A stretch of 64,000 nucleotides of DNA from Flexivirga meconopsidis (GCF_026162425.1 NZ_JAOBQJ010000003.1:248001-312000); one strand, 5' to 3'; positions 20,453-29,672 are shown, counted from the first letter of the stretch. Notes: a model not told the origin generated them from the sequence alone. Translations and numbers: made by a program.

Positions 20453-21940
20453 TCAGCCGTCCAGCGCGCCGGTGAACTCGTAGTCGACGAGTTCGGGCCC
20501 GGCGAGCTTGCGCTCGTATTCCACGACCGAGCCCGGCCAGAGGGTGCGGTTGCGACCCTCCTCGTCGAGATACCAGCTGGTGCAGCCACCGGACTGCCAG
20601 ACGGTCGCCTTGCTGCGCTCATCGAGCTGCGCCATGTGTGCCGGCACCACCTGCGGCCGCACCGTGACGGCGGTCGCGCCGCGGTGGTCGCGGGCGTCGA
20701 GCAGCTTTGTCACCAATCCGATCTGCGCCTCGATCATCAGCACCACCGAGGTGTGCCCGAGCCCGGTGTTCGGGCCGAGCAGGAGGAACAGGTTGGGGTA
20801 GTGCGGCACGGTGACGCCGTAGTAGGACTCGATGCCGGCATCCCAATCGGCCTCCAGGGTGTGCCCCGCGAGGCCGGTCACATTGAGGTGCCGGTAGGAG
20901 CCGCTGACGTCGAAACCCGTTGCCAGCACGAGCACGTCGAGGTCATGGTGTGCGCCGTCGGCCGTGGTCACCCCGGTCGCGTCCGCGCCGGTGATCGACG
21001 AGGTCTCGACCGAGACATTGTCACGGGCCAGCGCCGGGAAGTAGGTGTTGGACATCGTGATGCGCTTGCAGCCCATCGTGTAGTCCGGCGTCAGCTTGGC
21101 CCGTAGCTGCGGATCCTTCACCGCCGAACGCATATGTGCCAGAGCGGCTTTCGAGGCTGCCTTCAGCAGGAGCGGTTGTTTGGTGAAGGCGAGCACGCGC
21201 AGCTCGTTCGCCGCCTTGATCTTTGCCCGGTGGGCCTTCATCAGCCACGGGCGCTTCTCGTAGGCGTCGACCAGCCACTCCGGATAGGCCGGGTCGACCT
21301 TCGGCAGCACCCAGATCGGTGTGCGCTGGAAGACCGTCAGGTGTTTGGCATCCTCAGCCAGGTGCGGAATCGCTTGCACCCCACTGCATCCGGTGCCGAT
21401 GATGCCGACGCGTCTGTCGATCATGGTGGCGCCGGGATCCCAGGCGGCGGTGTGCATCACCTCGCCCTGGAAGGACTCGATGCCGGGTATGTCGGGCAGC
21501 ACCGGGTCGTGCAGTGCGCCCACCCCGAGCACGACGGCGCCGGCGACTAGCTGATAGCTGTCGCCGTCCGGGGTGCCGACGGTTACGTGCCATGCGCCAA
21601 GACCCTCGTCAAACGTCATCCGCTGGACGGTGCTGCGCAACCGGATGCTGTCACGCAGGCCGTACTTCTCGACGCAGTAGAGCAGGTAGTCCTGGATCTC
21701 GTCGGAGGTCGCGTAGGCGCGTGACCAGTAGGGGTTGGGTTCGAACGAGAAGGAGTAGAGGTGGCTCGGGACATCGCACGCGCAGCCCGGATAGCGGTTG
21801 TCCCGCCAGGTGCCGCCGATCTCGTCGGCCTTCTCCAGGATGACGTAGTCCCGTCCGGATCGCTGGGCGGCGATTGCCATGCCGATGCCGGAAAAACCGG
21901 ACCCGACGATGACCAGGTCGTGGTCGACGCGCGCACTCAT
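20453..21940 (-). CDS. flavin-containing monooxygenase, Baeyer–Villiger type
   Basis: A 495-residue class B flavoprotein monooxygenase. It has the FAD site GSGFSGIG at residues 11–18, the second dinucleotide site GTGCSGVQ, and the fingerprint F-Q-G-E-V-M-H-T-A-A-W-D, matching F-x-G-x-x-x-H-x-x-x-W typical of Baeyer–Villiger enzymes. It should insert oxygen into a ketone or oxidise N/S atoms with NADPH. The ATG at 21940 sits seven bases after a TAACGT box on the minus strand, with no ribosome binding site. The frame upstream to 22051 is not family-like. Confidence 0.9.
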   Translation of the reverse strand: MSARVDHDLVIVGSGFSGIGMAIAAQRSGRDYVILEKADEIGGTWRDNRYPGCACDVPSHLYSFSFEPNPYWSRAYATSDEIQDYLLYCVEKYGLRDSIRLRSTVQRMTFDEGLGAWHVTVGTPDGDSYQLVAGAVVLGVGALHDPVLPDIPGIESFQGEVMHTAAWDPGATMIDRRVGIIGTGCSGVQAIPHLAEDAKHLTVFQRTPIWVLPKVDPAYPEWLVDAYEKRPWLMKAHRAKIKAANELRVLAFTKQPLLLKAASKAALAHMRSAVKDPQLRAKLTPDYTMGCKRITMSNTYFPALARDNVSVETSSITGADATGVTTADGAHHDLDVLVLATGFDVSGSYRHLNVTGLAGHTLEADWDAGIESYYGVTVPHYPNLFLLLGPNTGLGHTSVVLMIEAQIGLVTKLLDARDHRGATAVTVRPQVVPAHMAQLDERSKATVWQSGGCTSWYLDEEGRNRTLWPGSVVEYERKLAGPELVDYEFTGALDG

Positions 21941-21986
21941 GACGCCAACGTTACTTCGCGGCGGGTTGACTGCGGGAGAGCCGCCC

Positions 21987-22454
21987 TCAGCGAGGCGGCG
22001 GCCCGTATGGCGCCTGGTTGACCACCAGGACGTTGGTCTGCTGGTCGGCACCGCACGCCATCACCAGCGAGACGACCCAGCCGATGAACGACCAGCCCAA
22101 CAGGAAGTTGAGCAGGAAGATCGCGCCCATGTTGGACCGGTTGCGGGTGACCGCGACCGCCCAGGGCAGCAGGTAGAAGAAGGTGATGACCGCGAGGATC
22201 CAGGCGAACACCACCAGACCGGTCGACACCGGCGGCCGGGCCGTCGACACCATCGGTGCGGGCAGGTATGCCGGTGGCGGGTACTGCTGCTGCGGCCAGC
22301 CCTGCTGCTGCTGCGGGCCGTTGTATGGCGCGACGGCGTGCGGCGGGTAAGGCTGCGGGTAGGGCTCGTGCTGCTTGGGTGGCTGTTGCGGAAGATGCTG
22401 CGTCGGCGCGACCGGCGCGTGTGCCTGTGTCGGGTGTGGCTCGTCATACGACAT
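21987..22454 (-). CDS. superinfection-immunity-like small membrane protein with Pro/Gln-rich N-terminus
   Basis: A 155-residue protein. Residues 1–75 are rich in Pro, Gln and Tyr and should be disordered and cytosolic. Two membrane helices follow (about 80–105 and 112–136) with a T-R-N-R turn between them, then a short tail. The paired helices with LLPWAVAVTRNR and N-F-L-L-G-W resemble the T4 'superinfection immunity protein' family, which is widespread in bacteria with no phage link. A GGGGGC stretch lies just upstream of the ATG at 22454. Confidence 0.72.
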   Translation of the reverse strand: MSYDEPHPTQAHAPVAPTQHLPQQPPKQHEPYPQPYPPHAVAPYNGPQQQQGWPQQQYPPPAYLPAPMVSTARPPVSTGLVVFAWILAVITFFYLLPWAVAVTRNRSNMGAIFLLNFLLGWSFIGWVVSLVMACGADQQTNVLVVNQAPYGPPPR

Positions 22455-22491
22455 GTGATGCCCCCTGGCTGTTTTGTCGTGTGCCGTGACT

Positions 22492-24084
22492 CTAGCCCTC
22501 AGGGGTGACATCGCGGCGCCTGAACAGCGCGACCGCCACCGTCGTGAGCAGCGCCGCGACCACCAGGAGAAGGCCGAGCGGCAGCAGATCGTCGGTGGAC
22601 GCGCCGCCCACCGGAGGCAGCTGCCGGAACGGCGAGAGGTCGAGCAGCCAGTCAGGCAAGGAGATCACCGCACCAAACCACTGGAGTGCGACCAGCACGC
22701 CGAGCACGATGAGACCGAGGCGGCTCCACGCGCCGCCGAGACCGACTCCCAGTGCGGCGACGCCGATGACGGTCCACACCGCCGGCAGCGCGCCGATCGA
22801 CGACACGAGGATGGCGCCGACGTCGTTGCGTGCGCCACCGGCGAGCACGTAGGCACCGGCGAGGCCGGCGCCGAAGAGCATCAGCAGGGCGACGGCCCCG
22901 AGGAGCGCCCAGGTGAGATGCCCGAGGATGAGCTGCTCTCGTCGTACGGCAGCCGCCAGCAGCTGTTCCGCCCGGCCCGTCGCCTCCTCGCGGCTGAGCA
23001 CGCCGAGTGCCAGGACGCCGTGTGCGGCCAGCACGACGGCGGCGATCGGGATGATCGCGGCGAAATAGACGTCGAGCAGAGTTGAGCCACCGCCCATCCG
23101 GCGCAGCATGTCCACCGCGGAGCCGGAGTCCTTGAGCAGGTCGAGCAGGCCGGAGGTGATGGCGCCGAGGGTGATGCCGGCGACGAGCGCCCCGATCATC
23201 CACGAGATCAGCGATCCGCGCTGCAAGCGGGCGGTCAGTCCGGCGAGGCCGGAGAGGTTGCCAGTGGCCGGGCCGAGCCGCGGCTGCACCACACCGGCGC
23301 CGAGGTCACGCCGCGACTCCAGCGCGAGTGCGATGACGAAAAGGATCGCGGTCGTCGGCACGAAAAGCAGGAGCACGAGCGGCCGTTCGTCGGCATACGG
23401 TCCGGCCTGCTGGGCGATGCCGATGGGGGACAACCAGGACAGGAAGCCCAAACGCGCGTTGCTGTCGCCGATCGCCCGCAGCAGGTATGCCGCGCCAAGC
23501 GTCGCACCGACCACGCCGCGTGCCGGACCGACGCGTTCGAAGACCTGCGCGGCCACGGCGCCGACGCCGGCGAAGAACAGTAGGCAACCGGCCGCACCCA
23601 TTCCGGTGATTAACGAGCCACTCAGTGAAAGTCCCTGTGCCGCAAGCAATCCCGCCGTGATGACGGAGATCACGATGGACCAGCCGAGGCTGGCGAGGGC
23701 CGTTGTCGCGAGCGCAGTATGGCGGCCGAGCACGCCCGCACGCAGCAACTCGGTGCGCCCGGCTTCCTCCTCGGCGCGGGTGTGCCGCAGCAGGGTGAAG
23801 CCACCGACGAATCCAGCGAGCAGGCAGGTGAATCCGAGGACCCTCCAGGCCTGAAAGCCCCCCGCGTTGGACAGGTCGAAGGCCGGTCCGTAGAGCGCGA
23901 GCAGGGAGGGGTTGGCGTTCACCGTCGCGGTGGCCGACGCCTGTTCGGCGGCGGTCGGGTAGACGGTTTCGTAGGTGCCGACCGTGGCGGTGGGCATCGC
24001 GATCAGGATCGCCGTCCAGAGTGGCCACCAGATGCGGTCGCGGCGCAGCTCGAGTCGCAAGTAGGGCAGCAAACCGGTTGTCAT
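22492..24084 (-). CDS. ABC transporter permease, multidrug/polyether efflux type
   Basis: A 530-residue membrane protein with about 12 hydrophobic segments in two similar halves, each starting with an amphipathic region followed by six helices. It is the channel part of an ABC exporter with the ATPase gene immediately upstream; their ATG and TGA overlap (24081–24084). The layout matches the tetronasin-type efflux permeases of actinobacteria. The substrate is unknown. Confidence 0.85.
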   Translation of the reverse strand: MTTGLLPYLRLELRRDRIWWPLWTAILIAMPTATVGTYETVYPTAAEQASATATVNANPSLLALYGPAFDLSNAGGFQAWRVLGFTCLLAGFVGGFTLLRHTRAEEEAGRTELLRAGVLGRHTALATTALASLGWSIVISVITAGLLAAQGLSLSGSLITGMGAAGCLLFFAGVGAVAAQVFERVGPARGVVGATLGAAYLLRAIGDSNARLGFLSWLSPIGIAQQAGPYADERPLVLLLFVPTTAILFVIALALESRRDLGAGVVQPRLGPATGNLSGLAGLTARLQRGSLISWMIGALVAGITLGAITSGLLDLLKDSGSAVDMLRRMGGGSTLLDVYFAAIIPIAAVVLAAHGVLALGVLSREEATGRAEQLLAAAVRREQLILGHLTWALLGAVALLMLFGAGLAGAYVLAGGARNDVGAILVSSIGALPAVWTVIGVAALGVGLGGAWSRLGLIVLGVLVALQWFGAVISLPDWLLDLSPFRQLPPVGGASTDDLLPLGLLLVVAALLTTVAVALFRRRDVTPEG

Positions 24085-24992
24085 CGTGTCGAATCCGACT
24101 CGTAGTAGGTGAGGAAGAGGTCTTCCAAGCTGGGTGGTGTGCAGGTGAGACTCTCAAGGCCGAGCGCGCCGAGTTGTTGCACGAGCGGTCCGACTGCGGT
24201 CGGGTCGGCCTGAGCCGCGACCTGAGTGCCGTCGTCGACGGGTGCGGTGCTGAGCTCGTGCACCCCGACGAGGCCGCGGAGTGCTTGCTCGTCCGGGGAT
24301 TTGCGCACGACCGCCTCGACCTTCGAGCGCCCGAGGTGGCGCAAGTCGCTGAGCGTGCCGGAATCGATCGTCCGACCGGCCCGGATGATCGTCACCCGAT
24401 CGCAGAGCCGCTCGACCTCGGAGAGGATGTGGCTGGAGAGCAGCACCGTGCGGCCGAGCTCCTTCTCCTCGGCGAGCGTGTCGCTGAAAGCCTTCTCCAT
24501 CAACGGATCCAGGCCACTCGTGGGTTCGTCGAGGATGAGCAGATCGGCATCGGAGGAGAAGGCGGCGACCAGTGCGACCTTCTGCCGGTTCCCCTTGCTG
24601 TAGGTCCGGCTCTTCTTGCGTGTATCGAGCTCGAATCGCTCGATCAGCTGTGCTCGGCGGTCGCGATCGAGGCTGCCGTGCATCCGACCGAGCACGTCGA
24701 TCACCTCTCCACCACTCAAGCTCGGCCAGAGGTTCACATCGCCGGGGACGTAGGCCAGGCGTCGGTGGAGGGAGGCGGCGTCCCGCCACGGGTCGCCGCC
24801 GAGCAGGGTAGCGGTCCCACCGTCCGCCCGACTCACCCCGAGCAGGGTGCGGATGGTCGTGGACTTCCCCGCGCCGTTGGGTCCGAGGAAGCCGTGCACC
24901 TCGCCGGTGCTCACCTGGAGGTCGAGGCCGTCCAGGGCGGTGGTGCGGCCGAATCTCTTGACGAGGCCCTGCACGTCGATTGCTGTCGTCAT
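24081..24992 (-). CDS. ABC transporter ATP-binding protein
   Basis: A 303-residue ATPase with Walker [10 protein letters not shown] near residue 40, a signature loop Y-S-K-G-N-R-Q-K in place of the usual LSGGQ, Walker [13 protein letters not shown] and an H-loop [11 protein letters not shown]-terminal extension of about 80 residues is typical of the DrrA-type exporters. It partners the permease with which it overlaps. A TACAGT box lies seven bases before the ATG, together with GGGAG, so the message may be leaderless. The divergent GbsR/MarR gene is the probable regulator. Confidence 0.9.
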   Translation of the reverse strand: MTTAIDVQGLVKRFGRTTALDGLDLQVSTGEVHGFLGPNGAGKSTTIRTLLGVSRADGGTATLLGGDPWRDAASLHRRLAYVPGDVNLWPSLSGGEVIDVLGRMHGSLDRDRRAQLIERFELDTRKKSRTYSKGNRQKVALVAAFSSDADLLILDEPTSGLDPLMEKAFSDTLAEEKELGRTVLLSSHILSEVERLCDRVTIIRAGRTIDSGTLSDLRHLGRSKVEAVVRKSPDEQALRGLVGVHELSTAPVDDGTQVAAQADPTAVGPLVQQLGALGLESLTCTPPSLEDLFLTYYESDSTR

Positions 24993-25010
24993 ACTCCCGA
25001 CTGTAGCTAA

Positions 25011-25030
25011 GTTTCAGTAATTTGTGAAAC
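25011..25030. promoter_or_regulatory. candidate operator between ABC operon and GbsR/MarR gene
   Basis: The inverted repeat GTTTCA-N8-TGAAAC lies in a markedly A+T-rich 76-bp divergent promoter region. It sits 18 bp upstream of the ABC ATPase start and 38 bp upstream of the regulator start, a good position for a dimeric MarR-type repressor controlling both directions. Binding is inferred. Confidence 0.55.
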
Positions 25031-25068
25031 ATAGAAAACTAGCAAAACATGACCTATCCTCCGCAGGT

Positions 25069-25551
25069 ATGACGCCTCGCAGCCGCCGATCGCCCGCACC
25101 GGCTGCAGCGCGCCGTGCCTTCGTCGAGACACTCGGTGACGAACTCACGAGGGCCGGCATGAACCGTATGGCGGCCCGGGTCTTCGCCGCTCTCGTCTCG
25201 ACGGACGAAGGACGCCTGACCGCCGCCGACCTGCAGGAGTCGCTGCATGCCAGCGCCGGCGCGATCTCCGGGGCGGTGCGCTATCTCGAGCAGGTGCACA
25301 TGGTCGAGCGCTCGCGGCCATTGGGCAGCCGCCGCGACGAATTCAGCGTCGCCGACGACATCTGGTACGAAGGCCTGCTGCACCGTGGATCGGTGATTGA
25401 CCGGTGGCACGAGGTGATGTCCGACGGCGCGGTGCAACTCGGCGCGGACACTCCTGCCGGCGAGCGACTTGCGCAGATGGCCGACTTCTTCGCGTTCTTG
25501 CAGGTGGAGATGCCCGCGCTGCTGGAGAAGTGGCGCTCGCAGCGCGGCTGA
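25069..25551 (+). CDS. GbsR/MarR family transcriptional regulator
   Basis: A 160-residue winged-helix protein. The recognition region reads LTAADLQESLHASAGAISGAVRYLEQ, followed by a wing with the GSRRDEF turn and a C-terminal helical dimer region. It matches the GbsR-like subgroup of MarR regulators that often sit divergent from ABC drug exporters, as here. ATG 25069 is eight bases after TATCCT and has no ribosome binding site. The last 12 codons are duplicated beyond the stop, at the far end of the adjoining tandem repeat. Confidence 0.85.
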   Translation: MTPRSRRSPAPAAARRAFVETLGDELTRAGMNRMAARVFAALVSTDEGRLTAADLQESLHASAGAISGAVRYLEQVHMVERSRPLGSRRDEFSVADDIWYEGLLHRGSVIDRWHEVMSDGAVQLGADTPAGERLAQMADFFAFLQVEMPALLEKWRSQRG

Positions 25552-25787
25552 GTCGGACGGGGCGTGCATAAGTCGAAACGGTTGCGGGTTGTGCGCGCTG
25601 CTGGGGCAGGGGGCGTGCATAAGTCGAAACGGTTGCGGGTTGTGCGTGCTGTTGGGGGCAGGGGGCGTGCATAAGTCGAAACGGTTGCGGGTTGTGCGTG
25701 CTGTTGGGGGTGGGGGCGTGCATAAGTCGAAACGGTTGCGGGTTGTGCGCGCTGTTGGAGAAGTGGCGCTCGCAGCGCGGTTGAATC
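25518..25787. repeat. tandem 51–52 bp repeat bounded by a 37-bp direct duplication of the gene 3' end
   Basis: Four head-to-tail units begin at 25561, 25612, 25664 and 25715 with periods of 51, 52 and 51 bp; the fourth is partial. The first ~45 bases of each unit are nearly identical and start GGCGTGCATAAGTCG. The array is bounded by two 37-bp copies, 34 of 37 identical, at 25518–25554 and 25751–25787; the first is the 3' end of the regulator gene. The region 25552–25888 holds no other gene: open frames through it are repeat-derived. Confidence 0.9.
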
Positions 25788-25888
25788 CTTCCGGAGCGTC
25801 ACGTCGCATTCGTGCCAGCGCTCCGCCGTCGGATCGGGTTCCATCGTCGCTAGTTGGTGCCGGGTCGGCCGGCCACGGAGAGGCTGCT

Positions 25889-26620
25889 GTGCGAGTTGCG
25901 TTGGTAACCGGGGGAAATCGGGGCATCGGGATGGAGGTGGCGCGGGGTCTAGCTGCTGCCGGTCATCACGTTGTGATCGGGTCGCGGAACCGTGCGACGG
26001 GTCAGTGCGTCGCGGACGACATTGTGAAGCAAGCAGGTTCGGCCGGTGCAGTCCAGTTGGATGTGACGGATGCGACGGAGGTCACTGCTGCTGCCGATCG
26101 AATCGGGCAGGCGCACGGTCGACTCGACGTTCTAGTGAACAACGCAGGTGTCTTGCCGGAAGCCCGTGGCGATGCCGCGGAAGTTATCGACGTGCGGCTG
26201 TTCCGAGAGACGTTCGAAACAAACCTCTTCGGCGCCGTCTCGGTCACCGAGGCATTTCTGCCGCTACTACGAGCTGGCGATGCCGGCCGCATCGTTAATG
26301 TCAGCACGATCATGGGCTCGCTGACCGATCAGACCGATCCGAGCTCGCCCTACTACGCGCTGACGATGCCGGCCTACCAGGCGTCGAAGGCCGCGCTGAA
26401 CAACGTGACGATCGCGTTGGCGAAGCAACTGGTGCAGACGCCCATCAAGGTCACCTCGGTCTGTCCGGGGTTCGTGCAGACCGACCTCACCCCGATGAAC
26501 CGCAGCCAGGCGCCGCTCACTGCTGCGCAGGCGGCCGAGATCGTCATACGGGCAGCGACACTGCCGGCAGAAGCGGAGAGCGGGACGTTCGTCGATGCCG
26601 ACGGCCCCGTCCCCTGGTGA
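25889..26620 (+). CDS. SDR family NAD(P)-dependent oxidoreductase
   Basis: A 243-residue classical SDR. It has TGGNRGIG at residues 7–14, LVNNAGVLPE, a serine strand IVNVSTIMGSL, and the YQASK catalytic motif, then CPGFVQTDL. The carbonyl-reductase-like spacing suggests a cytosolic reductase of small carbonyl compounds; the substrate is unknown. The GTG at 25889 follows GGAGAGG at 25877. The open frame reaches back through the tandem repeat to 25469, but that part is not coding. It converges with the RidA gene with 3 bp between stops. Confidence 0.88.
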   Translation: MRVALVTGGNRGIGMEVARGLAAAGHHVVIGSRNRATGQCVADDIVKQAGSAGAVQLDVTDATEVTAAADRIGQAHGRLDVLVNNAGVLPEARGDAAEVIDVRLFRETFETNLFGAVSVTEAFLPLLRAGDAGRIVNVSTIMGSLTDQTDPSSPYYALTMPAYQASKAALNNVTIALAKQLVQTPIKVTSVCPGFVQTDLTPMNRSQAPLTAAQAAEIVIRAATLPAEAESGTFVDADGPVPW

Positions 26621-26623
26621 AGC

Positions 26624-27028
26624 TCAGGCAGGTAGCGCCGCGACTGCCTCCAGCTCCACCAGCTGGTCCGGATAGCCGAGCACGCTCACGCCGGTGAGCG
26701 TGCTGGGCACGTCGTGGTCACCGAACGCCTTCGCCACCACGTCCCAAGCGCTGACCAGATCGTCACGAGAAGTCGTCGCGACCAGGACTCTGGTGTAAAT
26801 GACGTCCTGCAGGGTGGCACCGGCGTCCTGCATCGCCGTCAACAGATTGGCGACGCACTGCCGCGCCTGACCGGCCACGTCACCGATCGCCACTGTTGCG
26901 CCGTCCGCATCGAGAGGGCACGCACCGGCGAAATAGACTGGACGAGAAGCAGTTTCGGTTGTCGCGGCATACGCGTAGGGGGCGGTGTCGGACAGCGCCG
27001 ACGAACGGATCAGCTGCACGGGACTCAT
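26624..27028 (-). CDS. RidA family protein (reactive enamine/imine deaminase-like)
   Basis: A 134-residue YjgF/YER057c/UK114-type protein, the usual family length. It carries PVYFAGACPLDADG, a central QCVANLLTAMQDAGATLQDVIYTRV split across the standard helix and strand, and a C-terminal TGVSVLGYPDQLVELEAVAAL strand. The family hydrolyses reactive enamines from amino-acid metabolism, but the Arg of true RidA is not obvious here and it may belong to another YjgF subgroup. A TAGGCT box lies seven bases before the ATG, consistent with a leaderless start. Confidence 0.82.
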   Translation of the reverse strand: MSPVQLIRSSALSDTAPYAYAATTETASRPVYFAGACPLDADGATVAIGDVAGQARQCVANLLTAMQDAGATLQDVIYTRVLVATTSRDDLVSAWDVVAKAFGDHDVPSTLTGVSVLGYPDQLVELEAVAALPA

Positions 27029-27038
27029 GCTCGCCAGC

Positions 27039-27746
27039 CTATGGAGTCAGCATTTCCCGAGCGAGCCATTTGATCCAGTCGGCGATCTCGGACTCGGCGA
27101 TCGGCGTCGCGTGCCGTCCGGCGGCCTGGATCGCGCGTTTGCCGCTGCCCCCGAAGCACTCGAACAGTGCCAGCTGACCCTCCAGCGGAAAGATCTCGTC
27201 GTCCTGCTGCACGTGCAACAGGACCGGTGCGGTGATCCGCGTGGCGGCTTCCGCGTGCCGCCGTGGGGTGTCGAGAGCTGCCAAAGACGGTGGAGCTGCA
27301 CGCAGGCCGAATTTGCCGAAAACCGCGCAACGCAAGCGCTGTTCGAGGGCAGCCGCAAGAGGTATGCCGAACCGCGCACCCATCGAGAGCCCCACGACGC
27401 CGACTCGGTCGGGGTCGATGCTGCCGCGTGCGGCCAGCAGGTCGAGCCCGGTCAGCCAGTCGCCGGTCATCCGGTCGAGCACGACGTCCATGCCGGTGCG
27501 CGCCAGCCGGGTCTGGTAGTCGCCGGACCCGGGTGCGGCCGCGCGTTCGCCATGCAATGGCCCGTCGATCGCGTATGACGCAACGCCCTCTCGCGCAAGG
27601 CGATTGGCGAGGTCCAGGTTGCGCGCCGACAGCTTGTGACCGCTGCCACCGTGACCGAGCAACACCACCGGCGGGGGAGGAGCCGACGGGTCGGTCGCCG
27701 AGGGTGCCCAGAACACCCCCGGCGCCGGGCCGCCAACGACCTCCAC
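27039..27746 (-). CDS. dienelactone hydrolase-like alpha/beta hydrolase
   Basis: A 235-residue alpha/beta hydrolase. The oxyanion loop is LLGHGGSGHK, the nucleophile elbow VVGLSMGARFG holds the catalytic Ser, the acid is probably in QQDDEIFP, and the His in AGRHATP. It has the compact form of the dienelactone hydrolase/prolyl oligopeptidase group. The GTG at 27746 starts four bases after the stop of the exonuclease III gene, so the two are co-transcribed; a functional link is not evident. Confidence 0.8.
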   Translation of the reverse strand: MEVVGGPAPGVFWAPSATDPSAPPPPVVLLGHGGSGHKLSARNLDLANRLAREGVASYAIDGPLHGERAAAPGSGDYQTRLARTGMDVVLDRMTGDWLTGLDLLAARGSIDPDRVGVVGLSMGARFGIPLAAALEQRLRCAVFGKFGLRAAPPSLAALDTPRRHAEAATRITAPVLLHVQQDDEIFPLEGQLALFECFGGSGKRAIQAAGRHATPIAESEIADWIKWLAREMLTP

Positions 27747-27750
27747 CTGG

Positions 27751-28539
27751 TCAGTCCAGCGTGACCAGCACCGGGGCGTGATCGGAGGCGCCCTTGCCCT
27801 TGCGCTCCTCGCGGTCGATCTCGGCGTGTGTCACGCGCTCGGCCAGCGCGGGGGAGCCGAGCGCGAAGTCGATGCGCATGCCCTGTCGCTTCGGGAAGCG
27901 CAATTGCGTGTAATCCCAGTAGGTGTAGACGCCAGGGCCGGGTGTGTAAGGCCGGACCAGGTCGGCGAAGCCGGCGTCGACGACCGCGCGGAATGCCGCT
28001 CGCTCCGGCGCGGTGACGTGGGTCTTGCCCTCGAAAAACTCCACGCTCCAGACGTCTTCGTCGGTCGGCGCGATGTTCCAGTCGCCCGCGAGCAGGATCT
28101 GCGCGTCGTCCTGCTCGGCCAGCCAGCCCGCCGCGGCGTCCCGCAGCTTGGCCAGCCAATCGAGTTTGTAGGCGTAGTGCGGGTGTCCGACCTCGCGACC
28201 GTTGGGCACGTAGAGCGACCACACCCGCATGCCGTCGACCGTTGCGCCGATCGCGCGCGCCTCGGCGACTGCCGGGTCGCCATACATCGGCATGTTGGGG
28301 AAACCGACCTCGACGTCGTCCAGCCCGGCGCGGGAGACGATCGCGACGCCGTTCCACTGGTTGAGGCCGTGCATCGCGACGTCATAGCCGGCAGCGCTGA
28401 GCGGCAGCACCGGGAACTGGTCGTCGCGGCACTTGGTCTCCTGTAGCAGCAGCACGTCCAAGTCGTGCCGCTGCAGCACCTCGACGACGCGGTCGATGCG
28501 AGAGCGGATGGAGTTGACGTTCCAGGTCGCGATGCGCAC
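27751..28539 (-). CDS. xthA: exodeoxyribonuclease III
   Basis: A 262-residue exonuclease III/AP endonuclease that cuts DNA at abasic sites and trims 3' ends in base-excision repair. The family residues are visible: WNVNS with the Asn, the metal-binding LQETK Glu, the GDWNIAP Asp-Asn pair, and the final SDHAPV Asp-His. The length is standard. The start is GTG 28539, six bases from a TAGGTT box on the minus strand and without a ribosome binding site. It is divergent from the shortened HxlR gene. Confidence 0.92.
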   Translation of the reverse strand: MRIATWNVNSIRSRIDRVVEVLQRHDLDVLLLQETKCRDDQFPVLPLSAAGYDVAMHGLNQWNGVAIVSRAGLDDVEVGFPNMPMYGDPAVAEARAIGATVDGMRVWSLYVPNGREVGHPHYAYKLDWLAKLRDAAAGWLAEQDDAQILLAGDWNIAPTDEDVWSVEFFEGKTHVTAPERAAFRAVVDAGFADLVRPYTPGPGVYTYWDYTQLRFPKRQGMRIDFALGSPALAERVTHAEIDREERKGKGASDHAPVLVTLD

Positions 28540-28562
28540 GGCCCCAACCTACGTGGCTTTAG

Positions 28563-28835
28563 TTGGCGACGGTGAACCCGCGTCCGGCGGTGCTCGACCG
28601 AGTCGGAGACAAGTGGACCGTGCTGGTCGTCAGCGCCCTGGCCGATGGTCCGATGCGCTTCACCGCGCTGGACGACCGGATCGGGGGCCCGAGTGTGCCG
28701 CCGCACGTCGAATACGAACTCACCGACCTCGGCCGGTCCCTGCGCGAGCCGATCGACGTGCTGCGCGACTGGGCGGAGCAGCACATCGCCTCGGTGGTCG
28801 CGCACCGCGAGGGATTCGACGACGTTTCCGCATAG
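28563..28835 (+). pseudogene. HxlR family regulator with internal in-frame deletion
   Basis: A 90-residue frame that is HxlR at both ends: [20 protein letters not shown] and [11 protein letters not shown], then directly [16 protein letters not shown] and the C-terminal helix. In intact HxlR proteins about 30 residues lie between these blocks, including the recognition helix 'SQRMLTQTLRELE' and the start of the wing. They are missing here, near base 28695, without a frame break. DNA binding is therefore unlikely, so I call it a decayed gene, although a dimerisation-only protein cannot be excluded. The start is TTG 28563 or GTG 28572. Confidence 0.75.
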
Positions 28836-28884
28836 ACTCCCGGGCGTATCTACGCTGACCCGACAGATGGGCGGAGAAATCCCT

Positions 28885-29652
28885 ATGGCCACCGCACTCG
28901 TCACCGGCGCGAGCGCCGGCATCGGCAAGACCTTCGCCACCGAACTCGCGTCCCGCGGACACGACCTGGTGGTTGTCGCACGCAACAAGCAACGACTCGA
29001 GGAGCTGAAGGCGCAGCTTGAGCAGCGACACAACGTCGCGGTCGAGGTCCTGCCGGCCGATCTCAGCGAGCGACTCGACGTGCAACTGGTGGCCGACCGG
29101 CTTGCCGACCCGGCGCGACCGGTCGACCTGCTGGTCAACAACGCCGGATACGGATTGAAGAAGTCGTTCCTGCAGAACGACATTCGCGACGAGGAGGAGT
29201 TGCTCGCCGTGCTCGTCCGGTCCGTCGTCGTGCTCTCCCACGCCGCCGCCACCGCCATGCGCGAACGTGGCCACGGCGCGATCATCAACGTCTCGTCGGT
29301 CGCCGGTTTCCTCGCGTCCGGCACCTACTCGGCGGCCAAGTCCTACGTCACGGTCTTCTCCGAGTCGCTCGCCGGCGAGCTCAAGGGCAGCGGGGTCACC
29401 GTCACCGCGCTGTGCCCGGGTTTCACCCGCACCGAGTTTCACGACCGAGCCGGCATCAAGGGCCAGGGCGCACCCGATTTCATGTGGTTGCAGGCGGATT
29501 CGCTGGTGAAAGAGTGCTTGGACGACGTCGACAAGGGCAAGGTCGTGTCGATCCCGGGCATCCAGTACAAGCTCGCTGCCGGGGCGTTGCGGGTGCTGCC
29601 ACGGCCGATCGTGCGCACCGGCAAGCTGGTCCGCCGGCACCGTCCCAAGTAA
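28885..29652 (+). CDS. SDR family oxidoreductase
   Basis: A 255-residue SDR with TGASAGIG at residues 7–14, LVNNAGYG, INVSSVAGF and the YSAAK catalytic motif, followed by CPGFTRTEFHDRAG. The pattern and the basic C-terminus (VRRHRPK) match the DltE-like SDRs, whose substrates are poorly known. ATG 28885 has a GGAG site eight bases upstream. It overlaps by one base an in-frame upstream ATG of the pyrE region, so it may be read together with pyrE. Confidence 0.87.
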   Translation: MATALVTGASAGIGKTFATELASRGHDLVVVARNKQRLEELKAQLEQRHNVAVEVLPADLSERLDVQLVADRLADPARPVDLLVNNAGYGLKKSFLQNDIRDEEELLAVLVRSVVVLSHAAATAMRERGHGAIINVSSVAGFLASGTYSAAKSYVTVFSESLAGELKGSGVTVTALCPGFTRTEFHDRAGIKGQGAPDFMWLQADSLVKECLDDVDKGKVVSIPGIQYKLAAGALRVLPRPIVRTGKLVRRHRPK

Positions 29653-29672
29653 TGGAAGGACATGATGCAGCC

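Noticed and set aside
25561-25760. CRISPR-like array.
   Set aside because: Units are contiguous at 51–52 bp with no unique spacers, and no cas gene is present.
25469-26620. A 383-codon plus-strand frame joining the regulator 3' end, the tandem repeat and the SDR.
   Set aside because: The first 140 codons are repeat-derived and start inside another gene in a different frame; the SDR has its own GTG with a ribosome binding site at 25889.
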